The notes beneath the pieces are model-generated. The model was not told the origin of the DNA, did no database searches, and was given only the letters and a program-made list of their open reading frames with translations. Below are positions 9,362-19,211 of a stretch of DNA of 64,000 bases, piece after piece (position 1 is the first letter of the stretch; each line of letters starts with the position of its first letter). Source of the stretch: Fimbriimonadia bacterium (lineage in GTDB: Bacteria > Armatimonadota > Fimbriimonadia > Fimbriimonadales > GBS-DC); the NCBI GenBank assembly GCA_026129765.1, contig JAHCHP010000018.1:1-64000 (forward strand), read 5' to 3'. Made by a program: the position numbers and the translations under genes.

Positions 9362-10120
9362 TTACTTGTTGTTTTTCTCCATAAATGCGCGCAGCAGATC
9401 AATCGGCACCGGGAAAATCGTGGTCGAGTTGTTCTCGGTCGCGATTTCCGCCAAGGTCTGCAGGTAGCGCAGTTGCAAAGCGGCAGGCTGTTCCGAAATC
9501 ATTCGCGCGGCTTGCACCAGTTTCTCTGCCGCCTGGAATTCGCCCTCTGCGTTAATGATCTTCGCGCGCCGTTCACGCTCACTTTCTGCTTGGCGAGCCA
9601 TCGCGCGCTTCATCTCTTCGGGCAAAGAAACATCCCGCACTTCCACGCTGTTCACTTTGACTCCATACGCCTCCGTTTGCTCGTCGATAATCGTCTGCAA
9701 GCGCAAGTTGATATCTTCGCGCCTTGCCAGCAAATCGTCCAACTCGACCTGCCCAATCACACTGCGCAAAGTCGTTTGAGCAATCAGACTCGATGTTCGG
9801 ATGAAATCGGTGATCTGCACAATCGCATCTTTCGGTTCCACCACTTTGAACAGCACCACCGCGTCCACCATCACAGGCACATTATCGCTGGTCATGGTCT
9901 CCTGACGCGGTACATCCATGGTCACAATGCGCGTATCTACAATGCGCGCGGAGTCAATCACCGGGATCAAAAAAATCAATCCTGGTCCTCGCACACCCTG
10001 TAAACGCCCTAACCTCAGCACAACAGCGCGCTCCCACTCAGGCAGCACCCGCAACGAGGCTCGCAGGATCATCAACACGAACGAGACAATCGCAATCGCA
10101 AAAGCAATTCCAAATTCCAT
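9362..10120 (-). CDS. Slipin (SPFH/stomatin/prohibitin family protein)
   Basis: A 252-residue SPFH-domain membrane protein. An N-terminal hydrophobic segment (about residues 5-22) anchors it. The SPFH core begins at LRVLPEWERAVVLRLGRLQG and runs through VDTRIVTMDVP to about residue 180. The C-terminal third is a charged helix (MKRAMARQAESERERRAKII) typical of oligomeric slipins. Related proteins scaffold membrane microdomains and are often paired with a NfeD protease-like partner, which is absent here. The start has a GGGAGGA site. Confidence 0.9.
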   Translation of the reverse strand: MEFGIAFAIAIVSFVLMILRASLRVLPEWERAVVLRLGRLQGVRGPGLIFLIPVIDSARIVDTRIVTMDVPRQETMTSDNVPVMVDAVVLFKVVEPKDAIVQITDFIRTSSLIAQTTLRSVIGQVELDDLLARREDINLRLQTIIDEQTEAYGVKVNSVEVRDVSLPEEMKRAMARQAESERERRAKIINAEGEFQAAEKLVQAARMISEQPAALQLRYLQTLAEIATENNSTTIFPVPIDLLRAFMEKNNK

Positions 10121-10192
10121 TTCGTTTCCTCCCTCAACAATTCACCTTTTAATTTAGCGATTGGGGGGGCGAGTCCTGCATTGGCTCGGAAA

Positions 10193-10270
10193 TGGTCGGG
10201 GCGCCCGGATTCGAACCGGGGACCTCCGGCACCCAAAGCCGGCGCGCTAGCCAAACTGCGCTACGCCCCG
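10193..10270 (-). tRNA. tRNA-Pro (TGG anticodon)
   Basis: Read on the minus strand, the sequence folds into a complete cloverleaf. The acceptor is CGGGGCG paired with CGCCCCG, followed by discriminator A and an encoded CCA (10193-10195). The anticodon stem CCGGC/GCCGG holds the loop TTTGGGT, giving anticodon TGG, which reads proline codons CCA/CCG and others by wobble. The T arm contains GGTTCGAATCC. Confidence 0.95.
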
Positions 10271-10322
10271 AGCCAGACATAGATTATACCTGCTCTGACA
10301 AGGCGATGCGCATCCCCCTTGA

Positions 10323-11758
<1,436 letters not shown>

Positions 11759-11784
11759 ACTTGGTTAAACGGGGAAAAACGTGC

Positions 11785-11790
11785 TATAAT
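11785..11790 (+). promoter_or_regulatory. Extended -10 element of the dockerin-bearing protein gene
   Basis: TGCTATAAT (hexamer 11785-11790) predicts transcription from about 11797. Unlike many genes here, this one has a leader of about 66 nt with a strong AAAGGAGG site. Confidence 0.6.
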
Positions 11791-11798
11791 ATGAGTCA

Positions 11799-11827
11799 GG
11801 CTTCTTCAGATTCAAGAGGGAGAAGCC
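11799..11827 (+). promoter_or_regulatory. 5'-terminal mRNA hairpin in the leader
   Basis: GGCTTCT (11799-11805) can pair with AGAAGCC (11821-11827) around a 15-nt loop, starting two bases from the predicted transcript end. Such 5'-end stem-loops are known to protect mRNAs from 5'-end-dependent decay, as in ompA of Escherichia coli. The role here is inference. Confidence 0.45.
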
Positions 11828-11862
11828 GCGATATAACAAACACACCAGAAAGGAGGTTCGTT

Positions 11863-12807
11863 ATGCGAACATTTGTTTTATTAGCGGCGGCTGCCGCGCT
11901 TGTTGCTTGTGGATCAGCGCAGATTCGCGTGAAAGGCGATCCCATCGTCACTGTGCGCCCTGCGCCTTGGCTGAACAGCCAAAAGCCTGTTACCAGCATT
12001 TTCCCTACGAAGATGCATGTTAACCCGGGCATCGACAGTTCCATTCTTCCCGCGAATGTTACCCTGTTGGATAACACCGCCACTACCGGCTTCTATTTCC
12101 CGCAACCCAATGACGTAATGGATGACGCCAATATCCCGGACACCCGCGATACCGACGGCGATAACATCTATTACATCACATCTATGGCTCTGGCACTCTT
12201 CATTCCGGCTGATCAGGTCGTGAGCATGGATGTTGTGGGCGCGTTAGTGGACCCGATTACCGGCGGACCCGATGCGGCTACCCGCACTGTGCTTGGCACC
12301 TTCAACGCGCCTTTGACTGCTGGCGCTTGGATCATTACTTTTGAATATCCTGCATGCGTTGCGCTGGAAGTGGAAGGCGAGCCTTTCTTCAATCCGGGAG
12401 ATGGTCAAACTTATGACTACTTCTGGTTGGGCGCGAATTTCGGCGCGGGCAACTGCGCAGGCGGTCCCGGTCTGTTGATGGCTTCCGGTCCCGACTTTGA
12501 AGATGACGTCTTCTATTGGGATGGCAACGTCAGCTGCGGCGGCGCGCTGGGTCCTGGTATCTACTGGTTCGGCGGCGTTCCGCGCGCTTCCTTCTACATG
12601 CTGCTGAATGGCGGCGCGACTCTGGAAGAGGCATTTGAAGTGATCACCGATCTGACTGGCGACGGTTGCGTGAATGACGAAGATCTGCTGGAAGTGTTGT
12701 TCAACTTCGGTACTGATGGCGAATTCGGCGGCGATACCAACTGCGATGGAAGCGTAGATGACACCGACCTTCTGAACGTGCTGTTTGACTTCGGCGATGG
12801 CTGCTAA
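11863..12807 (+). CDS. Exported protein with C-terminal dockerin-like repeats
   Basis: A 314-residue exported protein of unknown function. The N-terminus is a signal sequence; LVAC at residues 13-16 fits a lipobox, so it may be a lipoprotein, although type I cleavage after SAQ is also possible. The middle (about 40-255) is unrecognised, Cys-containing and rich in Asp, Gly and Pro. The C-terminus holds two EF-hand-like dockerin repeats, with calcium ligands in GDGCVNDEDLLEVLFNFG and DTNCDGSVDDTDLLNVLF, and ends in Gly-Cys. The same C-terminal module closes the protein at 22861-25050. It has its own promoter, a 5' hairpin, a strong AAGGAGG site and a strong terminator, suggesting high expression. 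Confidence 0.8.
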   Translation: MRTFVLLAAAAALVACGSAQIRVKGDPIVTVRPAPWLNSQKPVTSIFPTKMHVNPGIDSSILPANVTLLDNTATTGFYFPQPNDVMDDANIPDTRDTDGDNIYYITSMALALFIPADQVVSMDVVGALVDPITGGPDAATRTVLGTFNAPLTAGAWIITFEYPACVALEVEGEPFFNPGDGQTYDYFWLGANFGAGNCAGGPGLLMASGPDFEDDVFYWDGNVSCGGALGPGIYWFGGVPRASFYMLLNGGATLEEAFEVITDLTGDGCVNDEDLLEVLFNFGTDGEFGGDTNCDGSVDDTDLLNVLFDFGDGC

Positions 12808-12830
12808 TCTAACTGCAACATAACCCTTGA

Positions 12831-12871
12831 AAACCCTGCCAGAAGAAGGTTTCGGCAGGGTTTTCTTTTTT
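12831..12871 (+). terminator. Rho-independent terminator
   Basis: AAACCCTGCC (12831-12840) pairs with GGCAGGGTTT (12854-12863), and a T-rich tract follows to 12871. It ends the dockerin-bearing protein transcript. Confidence 0.9.
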
Positions 12872-12899
12872 AACCAGAATACAAGTTCCGTCAACCTGC

Positions 12900-12905
12900 T
12901 ATAAT
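12900..12905 (+). promoter_or_regulatory. -10 element of a leaderless gene
   Basis: TGCTATAAT (hexamer 12900-12905) is an extended -10. Counting 7 nt from its last base puts the transcript start at 12912, exactly the A of the ATG of the next gene, so that mRNA should be leaderless. Confidence 0.65.
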
Positions 12906-12911
12906 ATCTGC

Positions 12912-13589
12912 ATGACGCTTTTAGGACGAACCAACCTCCGCCTAAACCCGCTTTGGCTGCAAGGCAGGCTCCCCGCGCAAAAACCGATCCCTGATGACTG
13001 GGCAACGGGCGCGTTCCAGCAGGCAGACGCGTGGGGATGCGAGGTGTTCGACATCAGCCGCGCGCCCAGTTATTGGGGGCAAGCCATTCGCGATCAAAAT
13101 CCCTCATTGCGTCTAACAACGGTCTTTCGTCATCCGGGGCTCGCTTTTGCGCCGGACAGTTCGGCGGCGGCGCGGCAGATTCAAGCGCATCTCATCGAAA
13201 CGCTCAGCTGTGTGGGGCGCGAACGGATCGATTTCTACTTCCTCGCCTATTCCCAACCACTGGAGGAGTACCAGATCGTGGGCGCGCTGGAAGCCTTAGA
13301 AGTGGCAAAACAAGAAGGGCAGATTGGCTTTTTAGGGCTTGCTTGCGAAACCGATCCCTTGAAAACGCTTGCCTTTTGGCGGTTCCATGACGCCTTTGAG
13401 ATCGCGTTGTTGCCGAATGACGAGGCGGTCTTAACGCCCCTTATACCCGAAGCCATCCAGCGGCGGGTCGGAATCGCGCTAACGCTGAACGAGGCTCAAA
13501 CGTCCTACGAATCGGCGTATAACGCCTTGAGCGTCTCCGGCGCGCATGCGGTGCTGGTGCCTTACGCGCCTATGAGGTCAGAACGATGA
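12912..13589 (+). CDS. Aldo/keto reductase-like protein lacking catalytic residues
   Basis: A 225-residue protein resembling the N-terminal two thirds of an aldo/keto reductase TIM barrel. The opening MTLLGRTNLRLNPL and the segment FDISRAPSYWGQAI (Asp47, Tyr54) recall the family Asp-x-A-x-x-Tyr-Gly motif. The catalytic Lys strand is replaced by TTVFRHPG (about 69-76), and the DLYLLHxP strand reads DFYFLAYSQP (107-116), so Lys and His are lost. It is also about 80-100 residues shorter than normal. It is probably a pseudo-enzyme or binding protein. Its stop overlaps the next start by 4 bp, so it is coupled to the TPR protein. Confidence 0.65.
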   Translation: MTLLGRTNLRLNPLWLQGRLPAQKPIPDDWATGAFQQADAWGCEVFDISRAPSYWGQAIRDQNPSLRLTTVFRHPGLAFAPDSSAAARQIQAHLIETLSCVGRERIDFYFLAYSQPLEEYQIVGALEALEVAKQEGQIGFLGLACETDPLKTLAFWRFHDAFEIALLPNDEAVLTPLIPEAIQRRVGIALTLNEAQTSYESAYNALSVSGAHAVLVPYAPMRSER

Positions 13590-15091
13590 AAACAAACACG
13601 AAACGGTTCAAGCCATCCTTTTTCAAGCTATTCTGGCTGTTCGCTGCCTGCGGGTTCATGCTTTCTGCGCTGCCCGCGCAAGTGGATAAGCCCATCGTTT
13701 TGATCTATCAGCAGATGGCGCCCCCTGTCAAAGAAAACAACGAAGAGAGAGACATCAATGTACCCGCTTCAACCGCGTTTGCGGCGCAGCTGCGCTCTCT
13801 GGACAAATTGGAAGCGGTTCTCTACTCGCCCGAACATCCGACCGTCGAACGAATCGCCCGTGAAAAAAAATGGAAACCCGAACAGTTAAGCGCGCCAACC
13901 AGCGCCATGCTGCAACAAATCGCCCGCGAATGGGGCGCGCGCTATTGGATGGTGGTTCTCGCTTTGCAAGAAGACCCCAAACAACCCATTGCCTATCAGG
14001 TAGAGTTATGGCAGGTGGGCAAACGCGATGTGATTTGGTCCGAGCGAGGAACCCAGCAGTTGGTCCAAACCAGTTCCAATCAGGGCAGCAGCGCGGCCCT
14101 GCAATCGATGGCGCGCACCTTAACGCTGAAAATGAACGCCGCCGCTTTACAAGACTTGCCGGTTATCAAATCGCCGGAGGGCACCACAACCACGACTGAT
14201 AGTCCGCCCCCCGTATCTGCGCTTAATCCGAAAAAAGAGGCGTTGGAAATGCTGAAGCGGGGCGATTATGAAGGCGCGCTGCCCTATTTGCGTTTGGCAG
14301 TCAACGAATCGCCCAAAGAGGCAGATTGGCGGCTCAGACTGATCGATGCTTACCGGAAACTAAAAATGAACGCGCATGCGCAATCAGAATGTGAACGCGC
14401 CATCACCCTGTTCCCGCAGCGAGAGGACTTTTTTATCGCGTTGGTGAACCTCTATCAAGCGGAGAACCGACTGCCCGAAGCGCGCGCTGCCTTGAATGAA
14501 CGCTTACTGAAAAATCCGCAGGCGTTTCCGCTGCTTTTGGCGTTGTTCGACTTAGAAATGACGATGGCAGACAGAGAGGCAGCCTCCTTGACCTACCAGC
14601 GCGCTGCCAACTTGTCTCCTGAGTCGCCCGAAACGCGGTGGCGGTTCTATTTGTTGATGGGCGCAAAGGGCGATTATGAGCCTGCCGTCCAGCACCCCCT
14701 GGACAGCCTGCCGACCTTGACATCGGAGCGTTACAGCGCGGCATTCCAAATCAGCGCGGCGCGATTGAGCGAATTGAGCGCGCAAATTATGGACTTAAAA
14801 ACCGCGCTTGCCGACCCCAATCCCACCCTGAGCAAAGTGAAACCCCGCATCGAACGGCTGAATCAAGAAACGCTGGCATTCGGGCGATGGTTAGATTATT
14901 TGAAACCGGAACCGCCTGTCAAACGCATTCACGACCAATTGAAATTCGCGAACAGTTTGCTGACCCAATCGGCTCAGCGCATGGCGCGCTACCTGCTGAA
15001 CCGCCAGCAAGATGATTTGGATGCCGCCATCCTGAACCGGAATGAAGCGTTGCGCGAACTGGAATCGGCGCGAAAAGCGTTTACGGAGTAA
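13586..15091 (+). CDS. Exported TPR-repeat protein
   Basis: A 501-residue exported protein. Residues about 15-32 form a signal peptide ending near LPAQ. The region about 35-200 is unrecognised but resembles periplasmic stress- or CsgG-like domains (RDINVPASTAFAAQL). Residues about 215-350 contain three to four TPR repeats (MLKRGDYEGALPYLRLAV, DAYRKLKMNAHAQSECERAI, NLYQAENRLPEARAALNERL), a protein-protein interaction surface. The C-terminus is a charged helical region. It overlaps the aldo/keto reductase-like gene by 4 bp and is followed 11 bp later by a glycosyltransferase, suggesting a three-gene unit. The function is unknown. Confidence 0.75.
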   Translation: MKTNTKRFKPSFFKLFWLFAACGFMLSALPAQVDKPIVLIYQQMAPPVKENNEERDINVPASTAFAAQLRSLDKLEAVLYSPEHPTVERIAREKKWKPEQLSAPTSAMLQQIAREWGARYWMVVLALQEDPKQPIAYQVELWQVGKRDVIWSERGTQQLVQTSSNQGSSAALQSMARTLTLKMNAAALQDLPVIKSPEGTTTTTDSPPPVSALNPKKEALEMLKRGDYEGALPYLRLAVNESPKEADWRLRLIDAYRKLKMNAHAQSECERAITLFPQREDFFIALVNLYQAENRLPEARAALNERLLKNPQAFPLLLALFDLEMTMADREAASLTYQRAANLSPESPETRWRFYLLMGAKGDYEPAVQHPLDSLPTLTSERYSAAFQISAARLSELSAQIMDLKTALADPNPTLSKVKPRIERLNQETLAFGRWLDYLKPEPPVKRIHDQLKFANSLLTQSAQRMARYLLNRQQDDLDAAILNRNEALRELESARKAFTE

Positions 15092-15102
15092 TAGAAAGCG
15101 GC

Positions 15103-16032
15103 ATGGATGCGCCCGTTCTCGCTCTGATTGTTGTCAGCTATAACACGCGCGATCTGTTGGAGACATGTTTGAAGTCGCTCACCACGGAAGCGATTTCGCT
15201 GCAGACCATCGTGGTGGACAACGCCTCTTCGGATGGAAGCGCGCAGCAGGTGCGGGAACAGTTCCCAGAAGTGACCCTCATCGCCAACCCCGATAACCGG
15301 GGATTTGGAGCCGCCTGCAATCAAGGACTTCGCGCAGCCACCGCGCGGTATGCGTTGATCTTGAATGCGGATATTCGCGCGGAACCGGGCGCGCTGGAAA
15401 CGCTCTTCCATTTTATGGAGACACATCCTGACGCCGCTGCTTGCGGTGGCAAACTGCTGAATCCGGACGGCTCCATTCAACCTTCCTGCGCAGGCGATTT
15501 AACGCTGTGGGCGGTTTTCTGCGAACAAACCCTGCTCGCCAAGCTGTTCCCCAACACGAAACTCTTTGGCGGGTATTGGCGAACATGGTGGGATTTCAAT
15601 CAAACGCGCGCGGTGGAACAGCTTATGGGCGCGTGCCTGCTGCTAAGGCGCGAAGGCAGTCAGACCGATGCCCCCTTCCCTCTTTTTGATGAGGATTACT
15701 TTCTCTATTGCGAAGATACCGATCTTTGCTGGCGTCTCCGGCAGGCGGGCGGCGTGCTTTACTATGTTCATGATGCCGTTTTCATCCACCATTTGGGAGC
15801 AAGCGGCGAGTCGGCGCGCGCCAACATGGTGATCTACTATAACCGGGGCAAAGAACGCTTTTTTCGAAAGTTTCATTCCCCGCTCCATGCGAAGGTTTGC
15901 CGGTGGCTGAACCGGATGGGCGCGTTAGGGCGATGGTCGCTCTGGGCTGCGCTCACCCTGATGACTGCCGGGCAGCAAGCGCGTTTCCGTCAGCAAGCGG
16001 GACTGTTCTGGCGCGTGTTTCGGGAGTCGTGA
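15103..16032 (+). CDS. Family 2 glycosyltransferase
   Basis: A 309-residue GT-A fold glycosyltransferase of the WbbL/rhamnosyltransferase-like group, expected to transfer a sugar from a nucleotide donor to a surface glycan acceptor. The nucleotide-binding N-terminus LALIVVSYNTRDLLETCLKS and the VVDNASSDGS motif are typical. The metal-binding Asp is in LILNADIRAEPGAL near residue 90. The ED motif with likely catalytic acid appears in FDEDYFLYCEDTDLCWRL near 190-207. No membrane domain is evident. It probably belongs to the same transcript as the two genes before it. Confidence 0.88.
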   Translation: MDAPVLALIVVSYNTRDLLETCLKSLTTEAISLQTIVVDNASSDGSAQQVREQFPEVTLIANPDNRGFGAACNQGLRAATARYALILNADIRAEPGALETLFHFMETHPDAAACGGKLLNPDGSIQPSCAGDLTLWAVFCEQTLLAKLFPNTKLFGGYWRTWWDFNQTRAVEQLMGACLLLRREGSQTDAPFPLFDEDYFLYCEDTDLCWRLRQAGGVLYYVHDAVFIHHLGASGESARANMVIYYNRGKERFFRKFHSPLHAKVCRWLNRMGALGRWSLWAALTLMTAGQQARFRQQAGLFWRVFRES

Positions 16033-16189
16033 ACCCTTCCACTTTCTCGCGCAGAAACCTTGACGAGGTAAAATAAGTAAAGACAAATAGGCTTGCTTTT
16101 CGTCTAATTGGAAGGGAAGATTGTTGTGTTATTCGTTATGCCTGCTTCATATAGGAAAAGGCAATGCTACGGAGGGAACTCAATTTAAT

Positions 16190-17479
16190 ATGAAATACAC
16201 CTTTACAACTCGTTTAGGGGGCATCGCTGTCTGCTTATTCAGCATGCTCTGCGCCGGTTTCAGTCAAGACAAACTATCTTTAGATGAGGCGATTAACCTT
16301 GCATTAAAAAATAATGGCAACGCGCTGGCTTCTCTGAGCGCAATCACCAGCGCGGAAGCGCGCCTTCAAGGTTCCCGCGCCTCGTTATTGCCATCCGTTT
16401 CGCCCGACTATTCCTATACCCGCTCCCGCAGCGATGTGAATGGGCGAAGCACCACCTCCGATGATCGTAGCGCGAGTCTCAGCGTCAACTGGTTGCTGAT
16501 CGATTCGGGACAGCGCGACTTGAATGTGCGTCAATCATCGCGCAGTTTAGAAGCCACTCGTTTGAACACGCAGAACACCCTGCGCAATCTCAGCTTTCAA
16601 ACCACGCGCTCCTATTACGATTTGCTCCGGCGTAAAGAGTTGCTGAAAGTGTCCGACTCCAGCGTAGAACGCGCGCGGACCTTGTTAGAATTGGCGAAAT
16701 TCCAGGCAGACCCCGCCATCGGAACCGCGCCCGTTAAAGATGTGCTGCAGGCAGAAGCAGACCTTGCCAACGCGGAAGTCCAGCAGATTTCGGCGCAGAA
16801 CAACTTGGAAACCTCCAAAACCGAGCTGAAGCGGGTCATTGGCTGGCAGCTCACACGCGCTTTACCCGATCTCATTGACCCGGAGGCGCCCCAGCCAGAA
16901 ACCGCGCTGCCGCCTTTGGAGCGTCTTTGGGATCAAGCCTTGATGCAACGTCCCGATGTGCGCTCTGCCGAACAAGATGTGCTGTTGCAGCAGATATCGA
17001 TTCAATCGGCGCGCTTGGATACGCTGCCCAGTTTCCAACTCCGCGCCAGCGCAGCGCGCCAATTTGAGCCGCGCAACAGCGATCTGAGCCAACTGCGCTT
17101 CACGGCGTCTTACCCGCTGTTTGATGGGGGCTTAACACGCTCCAATTTACGCAGCGCGGAAGCGAACTTACAAAGCGCGCAATACCGACTGGAGCAGACC
17201 AAGCGGGACGCGCTTGCTGATGTAGAAATCGCCTATTTATCGTTATCAGAGACCGAGCGGCGTCTCAATGCCAGCCAAAAAGCGGTTGCCGCAGCGCGCA
17301 AAAATTATGAAGCGGCGCGCGATTCGCTGCAAGAAGGCGCAGGCACCATTATCGAAGTGATCACCGCTCAACTGTCTTTAATCACTGCAGAAACCAACTA
17401 TGTACAAGCGATCTATGATTACTATATTGCCGAAGCGCAGCTAAAACTGGCGGTCGGCGAGCCATTAACAGGAGAATAA
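16190..17479 (+). CDS. TolC-family outer-membrane efflux protein
   Basis: A 429-residue TolC/OEP family protein forming the outer-membrane channel of tripartite efflux or type I secretion systems. A signal peptide (about 1-25, ending AGFSQ) is followed by two homologous helical-hairpin repeats. Family segments include LSLDEAINLALKNNGNAL at the mature N-terminus and the second repeat around LPSFQLRAS...YPLFDGGLTRSNLRSAEANL. I place the start at the ATG at 16190, which leads straight into the signal peptide and has GGAGG upstream; the frame is open earlier to 16121. The adaptor gene follows after 3 bp, so the two form an operon. Confidence 0.92.
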   Translation: MKYTFTTRLGGIAVCLFSMLCAGFSQDKLSLDEAINLALKNNGNALASLSAITSAEARLQGSRASLLPSVSPDYSYTRSRSDVNGRSTTSDDRSASLSVNWLLIDSGQRDLNVRQSSRSLEATRLNTQNTLRNLSFQTTRSYYDLLRRKELLKVSDSSVERARTLLELAKFQADPAIGTAPVKDVLQAEADLANAEVQQISAQNNLETSKTELKRVIGWQLTRALPDLIDPEAPQPETALPPLERLWDQALMQRPDVRSAEQDVLLQQISIQSARLDTLPSFQLRASAARQFEPRNSDLSQLRFTASYPLFDGGLTRSNLRSAEANLQSAQYRLEQTKRDALADVEIAYLSLSETERRLNASQKAVAAARKNYEAARDSLQEGAGTIIEVITAQLSLITAETNYVQAIYDYYIAEAQLKLAVGEPLTGE

Positions 17480-17482
17480 CCC

Positions 17483-19156
17483 ATGAGCAAAAAAGCAATC
17501 GCAATCACTTCTCTGATCTTGCTAAGTGGGGGTGGATATTGGTGGTTTTCAAACTCCAAGTCTGCGGGCGCAGCAGAGCCGACCTATCGAACAGCGAAGG
17601 TCGAGCGAGGCAACGTCGTCCGCTCCATCACAGCCACTGGCACGATTAAATCTCATTTGATTGTCGATGTAAAATCCCGCGCAGGCGGTCCCATTGTGGA
17701 ACTGAATGTGGATGTGGGCAGCGTGGTCAGCAAAGGCGACCTCTTAGCGCGCATCGACCCGTCTGATACCATGACCAGCTTAAATCAGGCGAAGGCGGAC
17801 CTATCCTCCTCTGTCGCGAGAATTGAGCAGGCAAAGCAGAATTTGGAACTGCAAAAACTGCAGAATGATGCCTCCATTCGTCAATCCAAAGCCAGTTTAG
17901 AGGCTGCCAAAGCGCGGCTGACCCAAGCGCAGAAACGCGCGGACGCCCAGCCCGCCATCACCAATGCGCAGGTCGAATCGGCGCGCTCGGCTCTGGAGAC
18001 AGCCAAGAAGAACTTGGAACAGCTGCTGAAGGTAACCATCCCCCAAACCCGAGCGCAAGCGCGCGCCAACTTCGACTCCGCCAAAACACAGCGGGATGTG
18101 GCAGAGCGCAACTTGGACCGGCAGAAAGGCTTGCTGGAGAAAGGGTATGTTTCCAAGCAGGCAGTCGACAACGCGACCAGCCAGTTGGAATCGGCGCGCA
18201 GCGCGTTTATCACAGCAGAAGAACGCCTGCGAACTTTGGAAGATGACTTGTCGGTGCAAACCACTAATGCGCAAACGCGCGTGAAAGAGGCGGAAGCGAA
18301 CTTGAAATCGGCGGAAGCGAACCAAATCCAAGTTGACATAACCCGGCAGGCATTAGAAGAATCCAAAGCGCAGGTGGCGCAATCAGAAGCCGCCCTGCGG
18401 CAGGCGGAAGCGAACCGCATCCAGATTCAAGTGCGCGAAGGCGACATCACCACCGCTCAGGCGCAGAAAGCGCGCTCTGATGCCCAGGTCTCCAATGCGC
18501 AAGTGCAATATGACAGCGCAACCATCTACGCTCCAAACAATGGCGTCGTCATCACGAAGAATGTGGAGGTCGGCACGATTATTCCGGCGGGAACCTCCCT
18601 CGTGTCTCAAGGCACGACCCTGCTGCAGATCGCCGATACAGACCGCCTTTTTATAGAAGTCTCTGTCGATGAAGCCGACATCGCCTCCGTAGAAGAGGAG
18701 CAGGATGTAGACATCACGATTGACGCCTATCCCGACGAAATCTTTGAAGGAAAGGTCACGCGAATCGATCCCCAAGCGGTCTTAGAGCAGAACGTGACGA
18801 TTGTGCGGGTGCGGGTGGAAGTCCTGAACCCCGATGCGCGCTTGAAGCCAGGCATGAACGCAACTTGCGAGTTCATTTTGAAACGCCAAACCGACACGCT
18901 GAATGTGCCGAGCGAAGCCGTCAAAGACTCGGAAGAGGGCAAGTATGTGGAGATTCTGGTGAATGGCAAACCCGAACGCGCGCCGGTGGAAGTCGGTATT
19001 GTGGGTAACGAGCGCACCGAGATATTGTCCGGCTTGGAAGAGGACGAGGAGATTATCACCGCCATTGAGATGCCCGCTCAAGAAACTGGTGGACCACCCG
19101 CCCAAAGCCGCGGCTCGCCGATGGGAAGCCCCTTCCCTGGCGGCGGCAGACGATAA
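17483..19156 (+). CDS. HlyD/MacA-type periplasmic adaptor with an extended coiled coil
   Basis: A 557-residue membrane-fusion protein linking an inner-membrane pump to TolC. Residues about 7-22 are a membrane anchor. The first half of the lipoyl domain (RAGGPIVELNVDVGSVVSKGDLLARID) lies near 68-93. A very long helical hairpin, full of Ala/Gln/Glu heptads, runs from about 95 to 340. The second lipoyl half is YAPNNGVVITKNVEVGT near 350. Beta-barrel and membrane-proximal domains follow to about 520, then a Gly/Pro-rich tail. MacA is about 370 residues, so this hairpin is much longer than usual. No ABC or RND pump gene follows; a terminator does. Confidence 0.9.
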   Translation: MSKKAIAITSLILLSGGGYWWFSNSKSAGAAEPTYRTAKVERGNVVRSITATGTIKSHLIVDVKSRAGGPIVELNVDVGSVVSKGDLLARIDPSDTMTSLNQAKADLSSSVARIEQAKQNLELQKLQNDASIRQSKASLEAAKARLTQAQKRADAQPAITNAQVESARSALETAKKNLEQLLKVTIPQTRAQARANFDSAKTQRDVAERNLDRQKGLLEKGYVSKQAVDNATSQLESARSAFITAEERLRTLEDDLSVQTTNAQTRVKEAEANLKSAEANQIQVDITRQALEESKAQVAQSEAALRQAEANRIQIQVREGDITTAQAQKARSDAQVSNAQVQYDSATIYAPNNGVVITKNVEVGTIIPAGTSLVSQGTTLLQIADTDRLFIEVSVDEADIASVEEEQDVDITIDAYPDEIFEGKVTRIDPQAVLEQNVTIVRVRVEVLNPDARLKPGMNATCEFILKRQTDTLNVPSEAVKDSEEGKYVEILVNGKPERAPVEVGIVGNERTEILSGLEEDEEIITAIEMPAQETGGPPAQSRGSPMGSPFPGGGRR

Positions 19157-19165
19157 CTTAAGAAC

Positions 19166-19200
19166 AAGGCAGGGGTTGGAAAAATCAATCCCTGCCTTTT
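19166..19200 (+). terminator. Rho-independent terminator of the TolC-adaptor operon
   Basis: AAGGCAGGG (from 19166) pairs with CCCTGCCTT (to about 19198) with further TTG/CAA pairing inside, and ends in TTTT. It lies 9 bp after the adaptor stop codon and closes the operon. Confidence 0.85.
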
Positions 19201-19211
19201 GGGTGATTCCC

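Noticed and set aside
12244-13005. A 253-codon minus-strand frame across the dockerin protein and terminator
   Set aside because: It runs antisense through the dockerin gene and through a clear terminator, and shows no domain.
16060-16080. TTGACG plus TAAAAT as a promoter for tolC
   Set aside because: The two elements are only 3 bp apart, far from the usual 16-18 bp, so they cannot form one promoter.
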